Below are positions 17,273 to 27,264 of a DNA stretch of 64,000 bases, in pieces; the first letter of the stretch is position 1; each line of letters opens with the position of its first letter. The position numbers and the translations under genes were made by a program. Location of the stretch: the NCBI GenBank assembly GCA_038363005.1, contig JBBQBI010000002.1:124001-188000 (forward strand). The letters are read 5' to 3'. Below the pieces are notes generated by a model. The model was not told the origin of the DNA, ran no database searches, and saw only the letters and a list, made by a program, of their open reading frames with translations. This DNA comes from JAKOWB01 sp038363005. Lineage in GTDB: Bacteria > Pseudomonadota > Alphaproteobacteria > Kiloniellales > JACOMY01.

Positions 17273-17276
<4 letters not shown>
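16722..17276 (-). CDS. pntAB: NAD(P) transhydrogenase subunit alpha, membrane part (PntAB)
   Basis: Domain II-alpha of the proton-translocating transhydrogenase, with about four transmembrane helices (roughly residues 58-140). The core segment HSPLMGVTNAISSVIIVGAL is highly typical. The 184-residue length is greater than the roughly 140 I expect. An N-terminal extension of about 50 residues is made almost entirely of Ala/Glu/Gln with helix-like spacing, and the C-terminal 40 residues are an Ala-Pro tail. Its ATG overlaps the pntAA stop by 4 bp. Confidence 0.93.
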
Positions 17277-18463
<1,187 letters not shown>

Positions 18464-18548
18464 CCGGAACTCCTGACCCTCTCTCTCGGCGCGGGGGTGG
18501 CCTTCGGCGGCCCGCGCAGCCGTGGCGCGTCACTCTGCCCAGGAACGC

Positions 18549-18570
18549 CCGGCCTCACAAGGCCGGTTTT
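18549..18570. other. Short hairpin upstream of pntAA
   Basis: CCGGCCT-CACA-AGGCCGG followed by TTTT on the plus strand. No gene runs rightward into it, so its role as a terminator is doubtful; on the minus strand it lies in the pntAA leader. Confidence 0.35.
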
Positions 18571-18711
18571 GCGCCGCAGCGAAAGCGCTGCGTGCCGGTG
18601 GCAGCAGGCTGTGGAGAAAGGTCGCCTCCAGCTGTTGCCGGAGCGGGAATAGGAGGCGAGCCAGACGATCGAACCCCTGGCGCGGCAGTCTAGCGGGCGT
18701 GGCAGGCTTCG

Positions 18712-19818
18712 CTAGGCGCTCAGCAGGCGCAGGCGGCTCTCGAAGTCCTCGTGGTTCAGATAGGCGCCGCAGAGCCGGCGCATACCCTCGTAGGCGGCGC
18801 GGCCGTGCAGGACGCGCCAGTTGTCGAACAGCAGCGCCTCGCCCGGCGCCAGGCGATGGCGCCACTGCAGCGCCGGATCGTTGGCCAGGCGGTCGAAGGC
18901 GGTGAGCGCGGCATAGAAGGCGCGCATCTCCGCCTCCGGCAACAGGAAGGGCGCGCGGTCGTAGTTGTTGAAGGACACCTGGACCAGCCGTCCCGCGTGG
19001 TCGTGGCGCAGCACCGGCCGCGCCGCCATCAGGTGGACGTCGTCGCCGATGTACTGCCCCGGTACGGCGACCAGCGACAGCGTGGCGTAGTGCTGCGGCG
19101 CTTCCTGGCGCAGGCGCTCGGCGATGGCGAAGCCGTCGACGATGACCGACTCGCCACCGGTTCCTTCGAAGCTCAGGCAATGCAGCAGCTGCAGGCCTGG
19201 CGCGTCGTGGGCATAGGTGCCGTCGGTGTGCGGCCGCAGCTCCAGCGTCGTATAGGCCGTGTCGGCCTTCGACAGGTCGGCGGTGAAGTCGTAGAAGCCG
19301 CCGAAGATGGTCTCGCGGATGTAGCCGACACGGCGGATCAGCGCCTCGGTTGCCTCGGTCGTCGCCGGCGTGCCGCTGGCGATGGCGAAGCCGCGCTGGG
19401 CGATGAGCGTCAGCCAGTCCTTCAGGCCGGCGTCGTCCGCCATGATGCGTTCGTAGGCTACGGCCGGCGTCTCGCCCAGCCCGGCGGCATCCCACAGGCG
19501 CGGAACCACCGCGCCTTGGATGCTCGCCGGTGCCGCTGTGCGGTGCTGCGCCAGGAAGGCCAGCGGCAGGCGCGACGGTCGGCCACCGTCGTTCCAGGTG
19601 ATCTCGATGGCGTCGCCGTCCTGGCGCACCGTGCTGCCCTTGAGGTCGGCCGGCAGCGCCGCGGTGAAGAGCTGGCGCTGCTGTGTCACCGGATGCAGCG
19701 TCTCCTCGTCGTGGCCATGGTCCTTCAGCCAGAGCCAGGGGAAGCGGCTGCTGCCGCCCGCCGCCCACTCCAGCGTCAGGCCAGCGGCGTCGGGCGTGAG
19801 GGCGCGGACGGCGGGCAT
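18712..19818 (-). CDS. TauD/TfdA family dioxygenase, trimethyllysine/gamma-butyrobetaine hydroxylase-like
   Basis: A non-haem Fe(II)/2-oxoglutarate dioxygenase of 368 residues with an N-terminal GBBH-like domain (about 1-90) and a C-terminal TauD fold. The metal triad is His197-x-Asp199 (RPHTDGTY) and His338 (WRVLHGR). Arg347/348 (GMRRLCGAYL) probably holds 2-oxoglutarate. FEGTGGESVIVDGF (217-230) and FNNYDRAP (283-290) resemble human trimethyllysine dioxygenase more than butyrobetaine hydroxylase. Both act in carnitine synthesis; here there are no carnitine genes beside it, so substrate is inferred from similarity only. Confidence 0.85.
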   Translation of the reverse strand: MPAVRALTPDAAGLTLEWAAGGSSRFPWLWLKDHGHDEETLHPVTQQRQLFTAALPADLKGSTVRQDGDAIEITWNDGGRPSRLPLAFLAQHRTAAPASIQGAVVPRLWDAAGLGETPAVAYERIMADDAGLKDWLTLIAQRGFAIASGTPATTEATEALIRRVGYIRETIFGGFYDFTADLSKADTAYTTLELRPHTDGTYAHDAPGLQLLHCLSFEGTGGESVIVDGFAIAERLRQEAPQHYATLSLVAVPGQYIGDDVHLMAARPVLRHDHAGRLVQVSFNNYDRAPFLLPEAEMRAFYAALTAFDRLANDPALQWRHRLAPGEALLFDNWRVLHGRAAYEGMRRLCGAYLNHEDFESRLRLLSA

Positions 19819-19897
19819 GGCAAGGCTCCGGTCAAACTCGTTGGACGATCAATTAATGAGACCCGGAGGTCTGGAAGCAAGCCTACCGCTGCGGATT

Positions 19898-20017
19898 GTC
19901 ATCCCAGACAAGGCGGCGCAGCCGCCGCCGATCCGGGAACCATCGGCGCATCTTCGCCGCCGACGCCAAGTCGTGGGATGGATCCCGGCTCTTCGCTGCG
20001 CTACGGCCGGGATGACA
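19898..20017. repeat. Family B intergenic inverted repeat, copy 2
   Basis: Starts GTCATCCCAG and ends CCGGGATGAC. It overlaps the 3' end of the SulP gene: the last five residues (LSSRP) and the stop codon of SulP are read from its right arm. Confidence 0.85.
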
Positions 20018-21746
20018 GTGGGACCGGCCCCACCAGCGCCAGCGCCGCGGCGAAGTTCTCCGCGAAGGTCAGGCCCTCGGCGTCCTCGCCGAACCCCATG
20101 CGGGCCAGGATCTCGCGCGGCTGCGGCTGCACGCCGGTAACGATGACGCGGGTGCCGCGGGTCCTGCAGCGGCGCAGCAGCTCCTTCAGGGCGCCGACGC
20201 CGCTGGCGTCGATCAGCGGCACCTCGCGCAACCGCAGGATCAGCACCCGGGGCGACTGGCCGATGCGGTCCAGTACATCCAGCACCTGGCCAGCGGCGCC
20301 GAAGAACAAGGGCCCGCGCAGCTGGAAGACCTCGACCCCCGGCGGCAGGGCGGCGCGCTGGTCGGTGGCCGCGGGCGCGGGGGCAAGGTCGTCGACCTCC
20401 TCCTCGATCAGCGAGACGCCTTGTTGCAGCTGCACCACGGCGGCCATGCGGTGCATGAAGAGCATCGCCCCCAGCACCACGCCGACCTCGATGGCGACCG
20501 TCAGGTCGACCAGCACGGTCAGGCCGAAGGTGATGATCAGCACCGCCTTGTCGCCCCAGGGTGCGTGCGTCAGCAGATGCCGGATCTTGCCGATCTCGCT
20601 CATGTTCCAGGCGACAATCACCAGCACCGCGGCCAGGCAGGCGAGCGGGAAGTAGCTGGCCAGCGGCGCCGCCACCAGCATGAAGATCAGCAGGAAGACG
20701 GCGTGCAGCAGGCCCGCCACCGGGCTGCGCGCGCCGGCGCGGATGTTGGTCGCGGTGCGGGCGATGGCGCCGGTCGCCGGCAGGCCGCCGACCAGGGCGG
20801 AGGCGACGTTGGCGACGCCCTGGGCCACCAGTTCGCAGTTGGAGCGATGGCGCCGCCCGGTCATGCCGTCGGCCACCATGGCGGACAGCAGGCTTTCCAC
20901 CCCGGCCAGGAACCAGATGGTGAAGGCGCTGGGCAGCAGCTCCTGCAGGCGCTCCAGGGTGATGTCCGGCATGGCCAGCGACGGCAGGGTCGAAGGAATG
21001 CCGCCGAAGCGCGTGCCGATGGTCTCTACCGGCAGCGCCAGCGCCCAGGCCGCCAACGCACCCAGCGTCACGGCGATCAGGAAGCCAGGCAGCTTCGGCG
21101 AGATGCGGCGCAGCACCAGGATGATTGCCAGCGCCCCGCCCGACAGCAGCAGGGTCGGCCAGGCCGTGCTGCCCAGCGCCTCGCCATAGGCCTGCCACTT
21201 CGGCAGGAAGGCGGCCGGCACGCTGGCCATCTGCAGCCCCAGCAGGTCCTTCACCTGCGAGGAGAAGATGATGACGGCGATGCCGGCGGTGAAGCCGGTG
21301 ACCACCGGCTCGGGGATGAACTTGATCCAGGTGCCGAGGCGACAGAGCCCGGCGATGACCAAGCCAAGCCCCGCCATCATGGTCGCCAGCACCAGCCCGT
21401 CGTAGCCGTGCTGCTGGATGACGTTGAACACCACGACGACGAAGGCGCCGGTCGGCCCGCCGACCTGGAAGCGGCTGCCGCCGAGCAGCGAGATCAGCCC
21501 GCCGGCCACCACCGCGGTGATCAGGCCCTTCTCCGGCGTGGCGCCGCTGGCGATCGCCAGCGCCATGGCCAGCGGCAGGGCGACGATGGCGACCGTCAGC
21601 CCGGCCACGGCGTCGGCGCGGAAGGCGGCGAAGCCGTAGCCCTGGCGGAGCACAGTCACCATCTTCGGCACGAAGAGGTGCCAGCCGTGCACCGGCTGTG
21701 TGGGTGCCGGCTGGGCGGGGGGGTGGCGAGGCGTGGGGGCGTCCAT
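20001..21746 (-). CDS. SulP family anion transporter with STAS domain
   Basis: An inner-membrane anion (sulfate, bicarbonate or dicarboxylate) transporter of 581 residues. It has about 10-12 hydrophobic helices to residue 440, including the SulP signature-like VGGPTGAFVVVV near 94-105. A C-terminal STAS domain from about 463 (VEVFQLRGPLFFGAA) has the phospho-site-like region IDASGVGAL. The last residues come from a family B repeat. No carbonic anhydrase lies beside it, so bicarbonate versus sulfate cannot be settled. The start at 21746 (MDAPTPRH) is reasonable; no strong Shine-Dalgarno sequence is seen. Confidence 0.92.
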   Translation of the reverse strand: MDAPTPRHPPAQPAPTQPVHGWHLFVPKMVTVLRQGYGFAAFRADAVAGLTVAIVALPLAMALAIASGATPEKGLITAVVAGGLISLLGGSRFQVGGPTGAFVVVVFNVIQQHGYDGLVLATMMAGLGLVIAGLCRLGTWIKFIPEPVVTGFTAGIAVIIFSSQVKDLLGLQMASVPAAFLPKWQAYGEALGSTAWPTLLLSGGALAIILVLRRISPKLPGFLIAVTLGALAAWALALPVETIGTRFGGIPSTLPSLAMPDITLERLQELLPSAFTIWFLAGVESLLSAMVADGMTGRRHRSNCELVAQGVANVASALVGGLPATGAIARTATNIRAGARSPVAGLLHAVFLLIFMLVAAPLASYFPLACLAAVLVIVAWNMSEIGKIRHLLTHAPWGDKAVLIITFGLTVLVDLTVAIEVGVVLGAMLFMHRMAAVVQLQQGVSLIEEEVDDLAPAPAATDQRAALPPGVEVFQLRGPLFFGAAGQVLDVLDRIGQSPRVLILRLREVPLIDASGVGALKELLRRCRTRGTRVIVTGVQPQPREILARMGFGEDAEGLTFAENFAAALALVGPVPLSSRP

Positions 21747-21834
21747 GGAGGTTTTTCACACTAACAGAGTGTGAAGACCGTCAGTCATGCGACCTTGCGA
21801 CGCCTGGGGTGCGCGGGTGGGACTGTCCCCCTTG

Positions 21835-21952
21835 GCACATCCTTCGAGACGCCGCCTGCGGCGGCTCCTCAGGATGAGGGCGATGCAGTTGTTTTCATTT
21901 GCACAACCTCATCCTGAGGAAGTCGCGCAGCGGCCGTCTCGAAGGATGTGCC
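21835..21952. repeat. Intergenic inverted repeat with ACATCCTTCGAGAC arms
   Basis: GGCACATCCTTCGAGAC and GTCTCGAAGGATGTGCC form outer arms, with inner CTCAGGATGAGG and CCTCATCCTGAGG. It is a separate family from A and B, seen once here, between the SulP start and the SDR stop. Confidence 0.75.
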
Positions 21953-21984
21953 ACGGGCTCGATGCGGGCCGCTTGAATCGGCCC

Positions 21985-22764
21985 CTACGCCGGCGCCAGG
22001 GTCTCCGTGCCGCCGTCGACCGAGATGGCCTGGCCGGTGATGTTCCGCCCGGCTGGCGAGGCCAGGTAGTGGATCATCGCGGCGATCTCCTCGGGCCGGA
22101 TGAAGGTGCGCAAGGAGACACCGCGGGTCACCGAGGCGCGCACCTCGGCCTCGCTCTGGCCGCGCACCTTGGCCTCGGCGGCGATGACGCGGTCCATGCG
22201 GTCGCCGGTCAGGCTGCCGGGGCAAATGGCGTTGACCCGAATGCCCTGCTCGCCGACCTCCATGGCCAGCGACTTGGTCAGCCCGATCACGCCCCACTTG
22301 GCGGCGGCATAGGGTGTGCGCAGCGGATAGCCGAACAGCCCGGCGGTGGAGGCCAGGTTCACGATCAGGCCGCTCTTCTGCAGCTTCATCACCGGCAGCG
22401 CGTGGCGCAGGCACCAGAACTGCGACAGCAGGTCGACCTCGATGCAGCGGCGGATGGCCTCGGGCTCGCCGGCCTCCAGCACGCCGGTCGGGCCGGCGAT
22501 GCCGGCGTTGTTCACCAGGATGTCGATGCCGCCCAGTTCCTTGAGTGCCTTGCCGAAGAAGTCTGCCACCGCGCCCTCGTCGGCGACGTCGCAGGGTAGC
22601 GCCAGGACCTTGGGATGGCTGCGCTGCAGCTCGGCCAGCGCCGGGCCGGCCAGGTCGCAGACCGCGACGCGGCCGCCGACCGCCAGGAAGGATTCGGCGA
22701 TGACCCGGCCCAACCCGGCCGCCGCCGCGGTGACGACGACACGGGGACCCTGCGCAGCGCTCAT
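21985..22764 (-). CDS. SDR family oxidoreductase
   Basis: A classical short-chain dehydrogenase of 259 residues. The cofactor loop is TAAAAGLG (about 12-19), where the first Gly of the usual TGxxxGxG is Ala. NNAG is near 84-87, the Ser of the triad is in NLASTAG, and YAAAK provides the catalytic Tyr and Lys. A C-terminal DGG motif (SVDGGTETLAPA) fits. The ATG at 22764 overlaps the corA stop as ATGA, so it is coupled to a magnesium channel gene, which is not an obvious functional pair. The substrate is unknown. Confidence 0.88.
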   Translation of the reverse strand: MSAAQGPRVVVTAAAAGLGRVIAESFLAVGGRVAVCDLAGPALAELQRSHPKVLALPCDVADEGAVADFFGKALKELGGIDILVNNAGIAGPTGVLEAGEPEAIRRCIEVDLLSQFWCLRHALPVMKLQKSGLIVNLASTAGLFGYPLRTPYAAAKWGVIGLTKSLAMEVGEQGIRVNAICPGSLTGDRMDRVIAAEAKVRGQSEAEVRASVTRGVSLRTFIRPEEIAAMIHYLASPAGRNITGQAISVDGGTETLAPA

Positions 22765-23735
22765 ATCCAACCCTTCCGCTTGAAGTACAACCAGGGGGTG
22801 ATGGCCGAGATCACCATCAGCAGCAGCGCCAGGGGATAGCCCCAGGGCCAGGCGAGCTCGGGCATGAACTTGAAGTTCATGCCATAGACCGTGGCCACCA
22901 AGGTCGGCGGCAGGAAGATCACGGCGGCGATGGAGAAGATCTTGATGATGTCGTTCTGCTCGATCGACAGCATGCCCAGCGTGGCGTCGAGCAGGAAGGT
23001 CACCTTGCCGGAGATGAAGTTGGCATAGTCGGCCAGCGACTGCAGGTCGCGCGCCATGGTCTTCAACTTGTTGCGCTTCTCGCGCTTGCCGCCGACCTCG
23101 GGCGCTGCCAGGCCCAGGAACGTGACGGCGCGGTTCAGGCTCATCACGCTTTCCCGCGCTTTCGAGGCGATATCGCCGGCGCGGCCGATGCGTTGCAGCA
23201 CGGCGCGGAAGTTCTTCGAGCCGCGCTTTCCCTCGCGGCGGTCGAAGATGTCGTGGCTGATCGCCTCGACGTCCTGGCCGGCCATTTCCAGCACGTCGGC
23301 CAGGCGGTCGATCACCGCCTCGAACAGCCCCGACATGGCGGATTCGCCCGACGCGCAGGCGGCCTGGTGGCTCTGCGCATAGGTGCCGAAAATCTTGAAG
23401 GGCAGCGGCTCGGCATAGCGCAGCGTGATCAGGCGGTGGCCGGCCAGCATGAAGGTCACCGGCGTGGTCAGCGGCCTGGGCGAGGTCATGTTGGCGACCA
23501 GCTGCACGGTCATGAAGAGGCCGCCTTCCTCCTGCCGCAGCCGGCTGGAGGTCTCGATCTCCTGCATTTCCTCGCGGGTCGGGATGTTGATGCCGACAAC
23601 CGCCTCGACCGCCTGCTCCTCCTCGCGCGTCGGCGAGGAAAGGTCGATCCAGGTGGCCTCCGTCGGGATGGCCAGGTCATGGCCACCGTCGTGCCGCTTC
23701 ATGCCCTCGGGCGTCTTGACGAAGATGGTGATCAT
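22761..23735 (-). CDS. corA: CorA-family magnesium/divalent cation transporter
   Basis: A pentameric inner-membrane channel for Mg2+ (and Co2+ or Ni2+). The 324-residue protein has a soluble N-terminal part and two C-terminal transmembrane helices (about residues 260-285 and 298-316). The YGMNF signature closes the first helix. Start at 23735 (MITIFVKTPEG) is chosen over a longer form at 23843 because of family length and a GGACAGG upstream. The segment WIDLSSPTREEE near 30-41 is typical of this subgroup. Confidence 0.93.
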   Translation of the reverse strand: MITIFVKTPEGMKRHDGGHDLAIPTEATWIDLSSPTREEEQAVEAVVGINIPTREEMQEIETSSRLRQEEGGLFMTVQLVANMTSPRPLTTPVTFMLAGHRLITLRYAEPLPFKIFGTYAQSHQAACASGESAMSGLFEAVIDRLADVLEMAGQDVEAISHDIFDRREGKRGSKNFRAVLQRIGRAGDIASKARESVMSLNRAVTFLGLAAPEVGGKREKRNKLKTMARDLQSLADYANFISGKVTFLLDATLGMLSIEQNDIIKIFSIAAVIFLPPTLVATVYGMNFKFMPELAWPWGYPLALLLMVISAITPWLYFKRKGWI

Positions 23736-23858
23736 GGACCTGTCCCGCGCCGGCTTTCGGGTCTGGCAAGAGGAGCCTGAAGCCGGGGGACTTGGCAAGC
23801 AGGGAAGGGCAGGGAGATCCCCCTCCGCTCCTTCTGGTCGCACCCGCCGATTTCATTT

Positions 23859-23971
23859 GTCATCCCGGGCAAGGAGCGCAGCGACGCGACCCGGGACCCA
23901 GGGGACTGGCCTCGCTGCCGCGCCCGGTCGCCTGGGGCCCGGCTCTCCGCTGCGCTGCGGCCGGGATGACA
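23859..23971. repeat. Family B intergenic inverted repeat, copy 3
   Basis: Starts GTCATCCCGG and ends CCGGGATGAC, with an internal CTCTCCGCTGCGC block shared by other copies. It lies between corA and the ABC1 kinase-like gene, both leftward. Confidence 0.85.
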
Positions 23972-23993
23972 AGGCTGCGGATTGCGGTACGCC

Positions 23994-25364
23994 TTACGCG
24001 GCGCTCCCCAATCCCGCCGCCGCCAGCGAAGCCGCCTGGCGCGCCGCCAGCGCCTCGACGTCGAAGTCCTGCGTCAGCTCCATGAACAGGCGGTGCCAGT
24101 TGACCTTGGCCTTCAGGTGCATGAAGACCGAGCCCAGGCCCACGGCGGCGCGGTCCATCAGCACGAATTCGCGCGGCGGGCGCACGCCGCCCAGGCGCTT
24201 CAGCTCGCCATGCACCTTGTTGGCGACCTCGGCGCCTTCGCTGCTGCCGCGCTCCAGGATGGCCTGGCTGCGGTCCTCGAGCAGCGGCGCGTAGAGGAAG
24301 CGGGCCCAGACGTTGAGCACCGCCAGCAGCTCCTTGCTGATGTCGGTGAAGCCCCAGGCCTCGTAGGCGGCGATGGCGGCGGCGTCGTCGTTCCGGCGCA
24401 GCGCCTCGGCCAGCGCGATGACACCCCAGACGAAGTGTGGCGGGAAGACCCGTACGCAGCCGAAGTCCAGCAGGTTGACCCGGCCCTCCGGCGTCAGCGT
24501 GTAGTTGCCCAGGTGCGGATCGCCATGGATCACGCCATAGCCATAGAAGGGCTTGTACCAGGCGCGGAACATCGCCAGCGCGATGGCATCGCGCATCTCC
24601 TGCTCCGGGTGCTCGGCCAGGAAGGCCAGGAAAGGCTTGCCCTCCAGCCAGGTCATGGTCAGCAGGCGGCCGGTGGACAGTGCCTCCAGCGGTTCCGGCA
24701 CCCGCATCGCGGGCTCGTCGGCCAGGATGGCGCCATAGAGCCGCTGGTGCTTTGCCTCGCGGCGATAGTCCAGCTCCTCGCCCAGGCGCTCCTCCAGCTC
24801 GGCCTGCACCGCGCGGGTGTCGATGGTGCCGTCGAACTGGCGCTGCAGCCCCATAATGAGCTTGAGCTGCCGGATGTCGGCCGCCACGGTCGAGGCCATG
24901 TCGGGATACTGCAGCTTGCAGGCCAGCAGGCGGCCGTCGTGCCCCACGGCCTGGTGCACCTGCCCCAGCGAGGCGGCGCGCAGCGCCTCGTGGCCGAAGC
25001 TGGCGAACTTCGCCTCCCAATCCTGGCCCAGCTCGCTGGCCATGCGCCGCTTCACGAAGGGCCAGCCCATGGCCGGCGCGTCAGCCTGCAGCTGGCGCAG
25101 TGCCTCGGCATACTCCTTGGGCAGCGCGTCGGGGATGGTGGCGAGGATCTGCGCCGCCTTCATCAGCGGCCCCTTCAGGCCGCCCAGCGCCTGGGTCAGC
25201 TGCGCCGCGTGCGCCGCCTTGTCGCCGACCGCGCGCCCGGTCAGCTTGCGCACGGCGAAACCGGCCGCGAAGCCACCCAGGCCGCGCCCGACGTCGAGGT
25301 AGCGCTTCGAGCGCCGCGTCAGGCGGGAGGCTTCGAGGTCCGCCCCCTCGGGTTCGTCAGCCAA
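23994..25364 (-). CDS. ABC1/AarF (UbiB-like) atypical kinase family protein
   Basis: A 456-residue member of the ABC1/AarF family linked to ubiquinone synthesis and lipid homeostasis. The KxGQ signature appears as KAAQ (LMKAAQIL, about 69-76). The Ala-rich nucleotide loop AASLGQVHQA is near 130-139, with a Lys in CKLQYPD. HGDPHLGNY near 285-293 is the catalytic loop and LLDFG the metal site. No C-terminal membrane helices are visible, so it is probably soluble, unlike E. coli UbiB. Its start overlaps the pepF stop by 8 bp. Confidence 0.88.
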   Translation of the reverse strand: MADEPEGADLEASRLTRRSKRYLDVGRGLGGFAAGFAVRKLTGRAVGDKAAHAAQLTQALGGLKGPLMKAAQILATIPDALPKEYAEALRQLQADAPAMGWPFVKRRMASELGQDWEAKFASFGHEALRAASLGQVHQAVGHDGRLLACKLQYPDMASTVAADIRQLKLIMGLQRQFDGTIDTRAVQAELEERLGEELDYRREAKHQRLYGAILADEPAMRVPEPLEALSTGRLLTMTWLEGKPFLAFLAEHPEQEMRDAIALAMFRAWYKPFYGYGVIHGDPHLGNYTLTPEGRVNLLDFGCVRVFPPHFVWGVIALAEALRRNDDAAAIAAYEAWGFTDISKELLAVLNVWARFLYAPLLEDRSQAILERGSSEGAEVANKVHGELKRLGGVRPPREFVLMDRAAVGLGSVFMHLKAKVNWHRLFMELTQDFDVEALAARQAASLAAAGLGSAA

Positions 25365-27138
25365 GGCGTTCCAGCTCGTCGATAAAGCCCTCGATGACGC
25401 CCAGGCCCTTGGCCCAGAAGGCCGGGTCGCTGGCGTCCAGGCCGAAGGGCGCCAGCAGCTCCTTGTGGCGCTTGGTGCCGCCGGCCTGCAGCATCTGCAG
25501 ATACTTCTCCGCGAAGCCGGGCGCCGCCTGCTGGTAGACCGCGTAGAGCGAGTTCACCAGGCAGTCGCCGAAGGCGTAGGCATAGACGTAGAAGGGCGTG
25601 TGGATGAAGTGCGGGATGTAGGTCCAGAAGACCTGGTATTCCGGCGCCAGGTCGAAGATCGGTCCCAGTGCCTCAGTCTGCGTCTCCATCCAGATCTGCC
25701 CCAGGTGGTCGGGGGTCAGCTCGCCCTCGCGGCGCTCGTTGTGCACCCGCGTCTCGAAGCGGTGGAAGGCGATCTGCCGCACCACGGTGTTCAGCATGTC
25801 CTCGACCTTGCCGGCCAGCAGGATCTTGCGGTGCTTCGGGTCCTTGGCCTGGCGCAGCAGCGCCTGGAAGGTCAGCATCTCGCCGAACACCGAGGCGGTC
25901 TCCGCCAGGGTCAGCGGCGTGTCGGACAGCAGGTGGCCCTGCGGTCCGGCCAGCACCTGGTGCACGCCGTGGCCCAGCTCGTGCGCCAGGGTCATGACAT
26001 CGCGCGTGCGCCCCAGGTAGTTCAGCAGCAGGTAGGGGTGCGACGAGGGCACGGTTGGGTGGGCGAAGGCGCCCGGCGCCTTGCCCGGCCGGGTCGGTGC
26101 GTCGATCCAGCGGTTCTCGAAGAAGCGCCGGCCGATGGCGGCCAGGTCGGGCGAGAAGTCGTTATAGGCGCCGAGCACGGTGGTTTCCGCTTCGTCCCAG
26201 GGGATCAGGCGGTCGGCGTCGTCCGGCAGCGGCGCATTGCGCTCCCAATAGGGCAGCTTCTCCAGGCCCAGCCACTTGGCCTTCAGCGCGTAGTAACGGT
26301 GCGCCAGACGCGGATAGTGGGCGACCACGGTGTCGACCAGGGCGTCGACCACCTCGTCCTCGACCAGGTTGGCCAGGTTGCGGCTGGAGACCGGCCGCGC
26401 GAAGTGGCGCCAGGAATCCTCGATCTCCTTGTCCTTGGCCAGGGTGTTGGTGACCAGCGAGAAGAGCCGCACGTTGTCGGCCTGCACCTTGGCAAAGCTC
26501 TGCGCCGCGGCCGCGCGCACCTTGGGGTCGCGGTCGGTGAAGCGGTTGAGGATCTCGGCCGAGGTCAGGTCCTTGCCCTCGAAGGGATAGCGCAGGCCGG
26601 CCATGGTCTCGTCGAACAGCCGGTTCCAGGCGGCGCGGCCGGCGACGTACTTTTCGTGCAGCAGCTGCTCCAGCTCGTCGGACAGCTGGTGCGGGCGATA
26701 GACGCGCAGGTCGCGCAGCCAGGGGCGCCACTTGTCCAGCCCGCCGCCCGCCAGCTTGGTTTCGAGATTGGCGTCGTCCAGCCGGTTGAGCTCCAGCGTG
26801 AAGAAGATCAGGTCGGTGGAGATCGTCGTCGTGCGTTCCGAGATCGCCTGGTAAAAGCGGCCGATCTGCGGGTCGCTCATGTTGCCGGCGTGCAGCAGCT
26901 GGGCGTAGCTGCCGGCGCGGCCCAGGATCTCCTGCACCGCCTCGTAGTCGGCGATGGCCCGCGCCAGCCCGGCACCGTCGAGGCCGGCCAGCTTGCCCTC
27001 GTAGGACTGGCGGAAGGCCTTGGACAGGCGCTGAGACTCGACCAGGTCCTGCTCCAGCCGGGCGTCCTTCGGCCCGCTGTAGAGGTCGTCGAGGTCCCAT
27101 TCGGGCAGCTTGCCCAGCTTCAGATCGCCATCCGCCAT
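25357..27138 (-). CDS. pepF: M3 family oligoendopeptidase F
   Basis: A cytoplasmic zinc metallopeptidase that cleaves short oligopeptides. It has 593 residues. The zinc motif HELGH is His386-Glu387-His390 and the third ligand Glu413 is in LAETASVFGE. The N-terminal domain (1-200) and the YAFGDCLVNSLY segment near 540 match PepF. The start at 27138 has AAGGAGG about 7 nt upstream, which rules out longer frames. It is transcribed with the ABC1 gene. The divergent acyl-CoA synthetase begins 126 bp away. Confidence 0.95.
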   Translation of the reverse strand: MADGDLKLGKLPEWDLDDLYSGPKDARLEQDLVESQRLSKAFRQSYEGKLAGLDGAGLARAIADYEAVQEILGRAGSYAQLLHAGNMSDPQIGRFYQAISERTTTISTDLIFFTLELNRLDDANLETKLAGGGLDKWRPWLRDLRVYRPHQLSDELEQLLHEKYVAGRAAWNRLFDETMAGLRYPFEGKDLTSAEILNRFTDRDPKVRAAAAQSFAKVQADNVRLFSLVTNTLAKDKEIEDSWRHFARPVSSRNLANLVEDEVVDALVDTVVAHYPRLAHRYYALKAKWLGLEKLPYWERNAPLPDDADRLIPWDEAETTVLGAYNDFSPDLAAIGRRFFENRWIDAPTRPGKAPGAFAHPTVPSSHPYLLLNYLGRTRDVMTLAHELGHGVHQVLAGPQGHLLSDTPLTLAETASVFGEMLTFQALLRQAKDPKHRKILLAGKVEDMLNTVVRQIAFHRFETRVHNERREGELTPDHLGQIWMETQTEALGPIFDLAPEYQVFWTYIPHFIHTPFYVYAYAFGDCLVNSLYAVYQQAAPGFAEKYLQMLQAGGTKRHKELLAPFGLDASDPAFWAKGLGVIEGFIDELERLG

Positions 27139-27264
27139 GCTCTTCCTCCTTGAACCCTTGGCGATATAGGCTGCCGGCACGTCCGCGCCAAGCCAGAACC
27201 GCGTAAGGTCCCAGAACCACGTAAGATCAGGGGCGGCGCCGCAAACGGGGGGAAGTTCCGGTAG

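Noticed and set aside
18549..18570. Intrinsic terminator on the plus strand
   Set aside because: The T-run is right for a rightward transcript, but none is expected between these leftward genes, so it is listed only as a hairpin.
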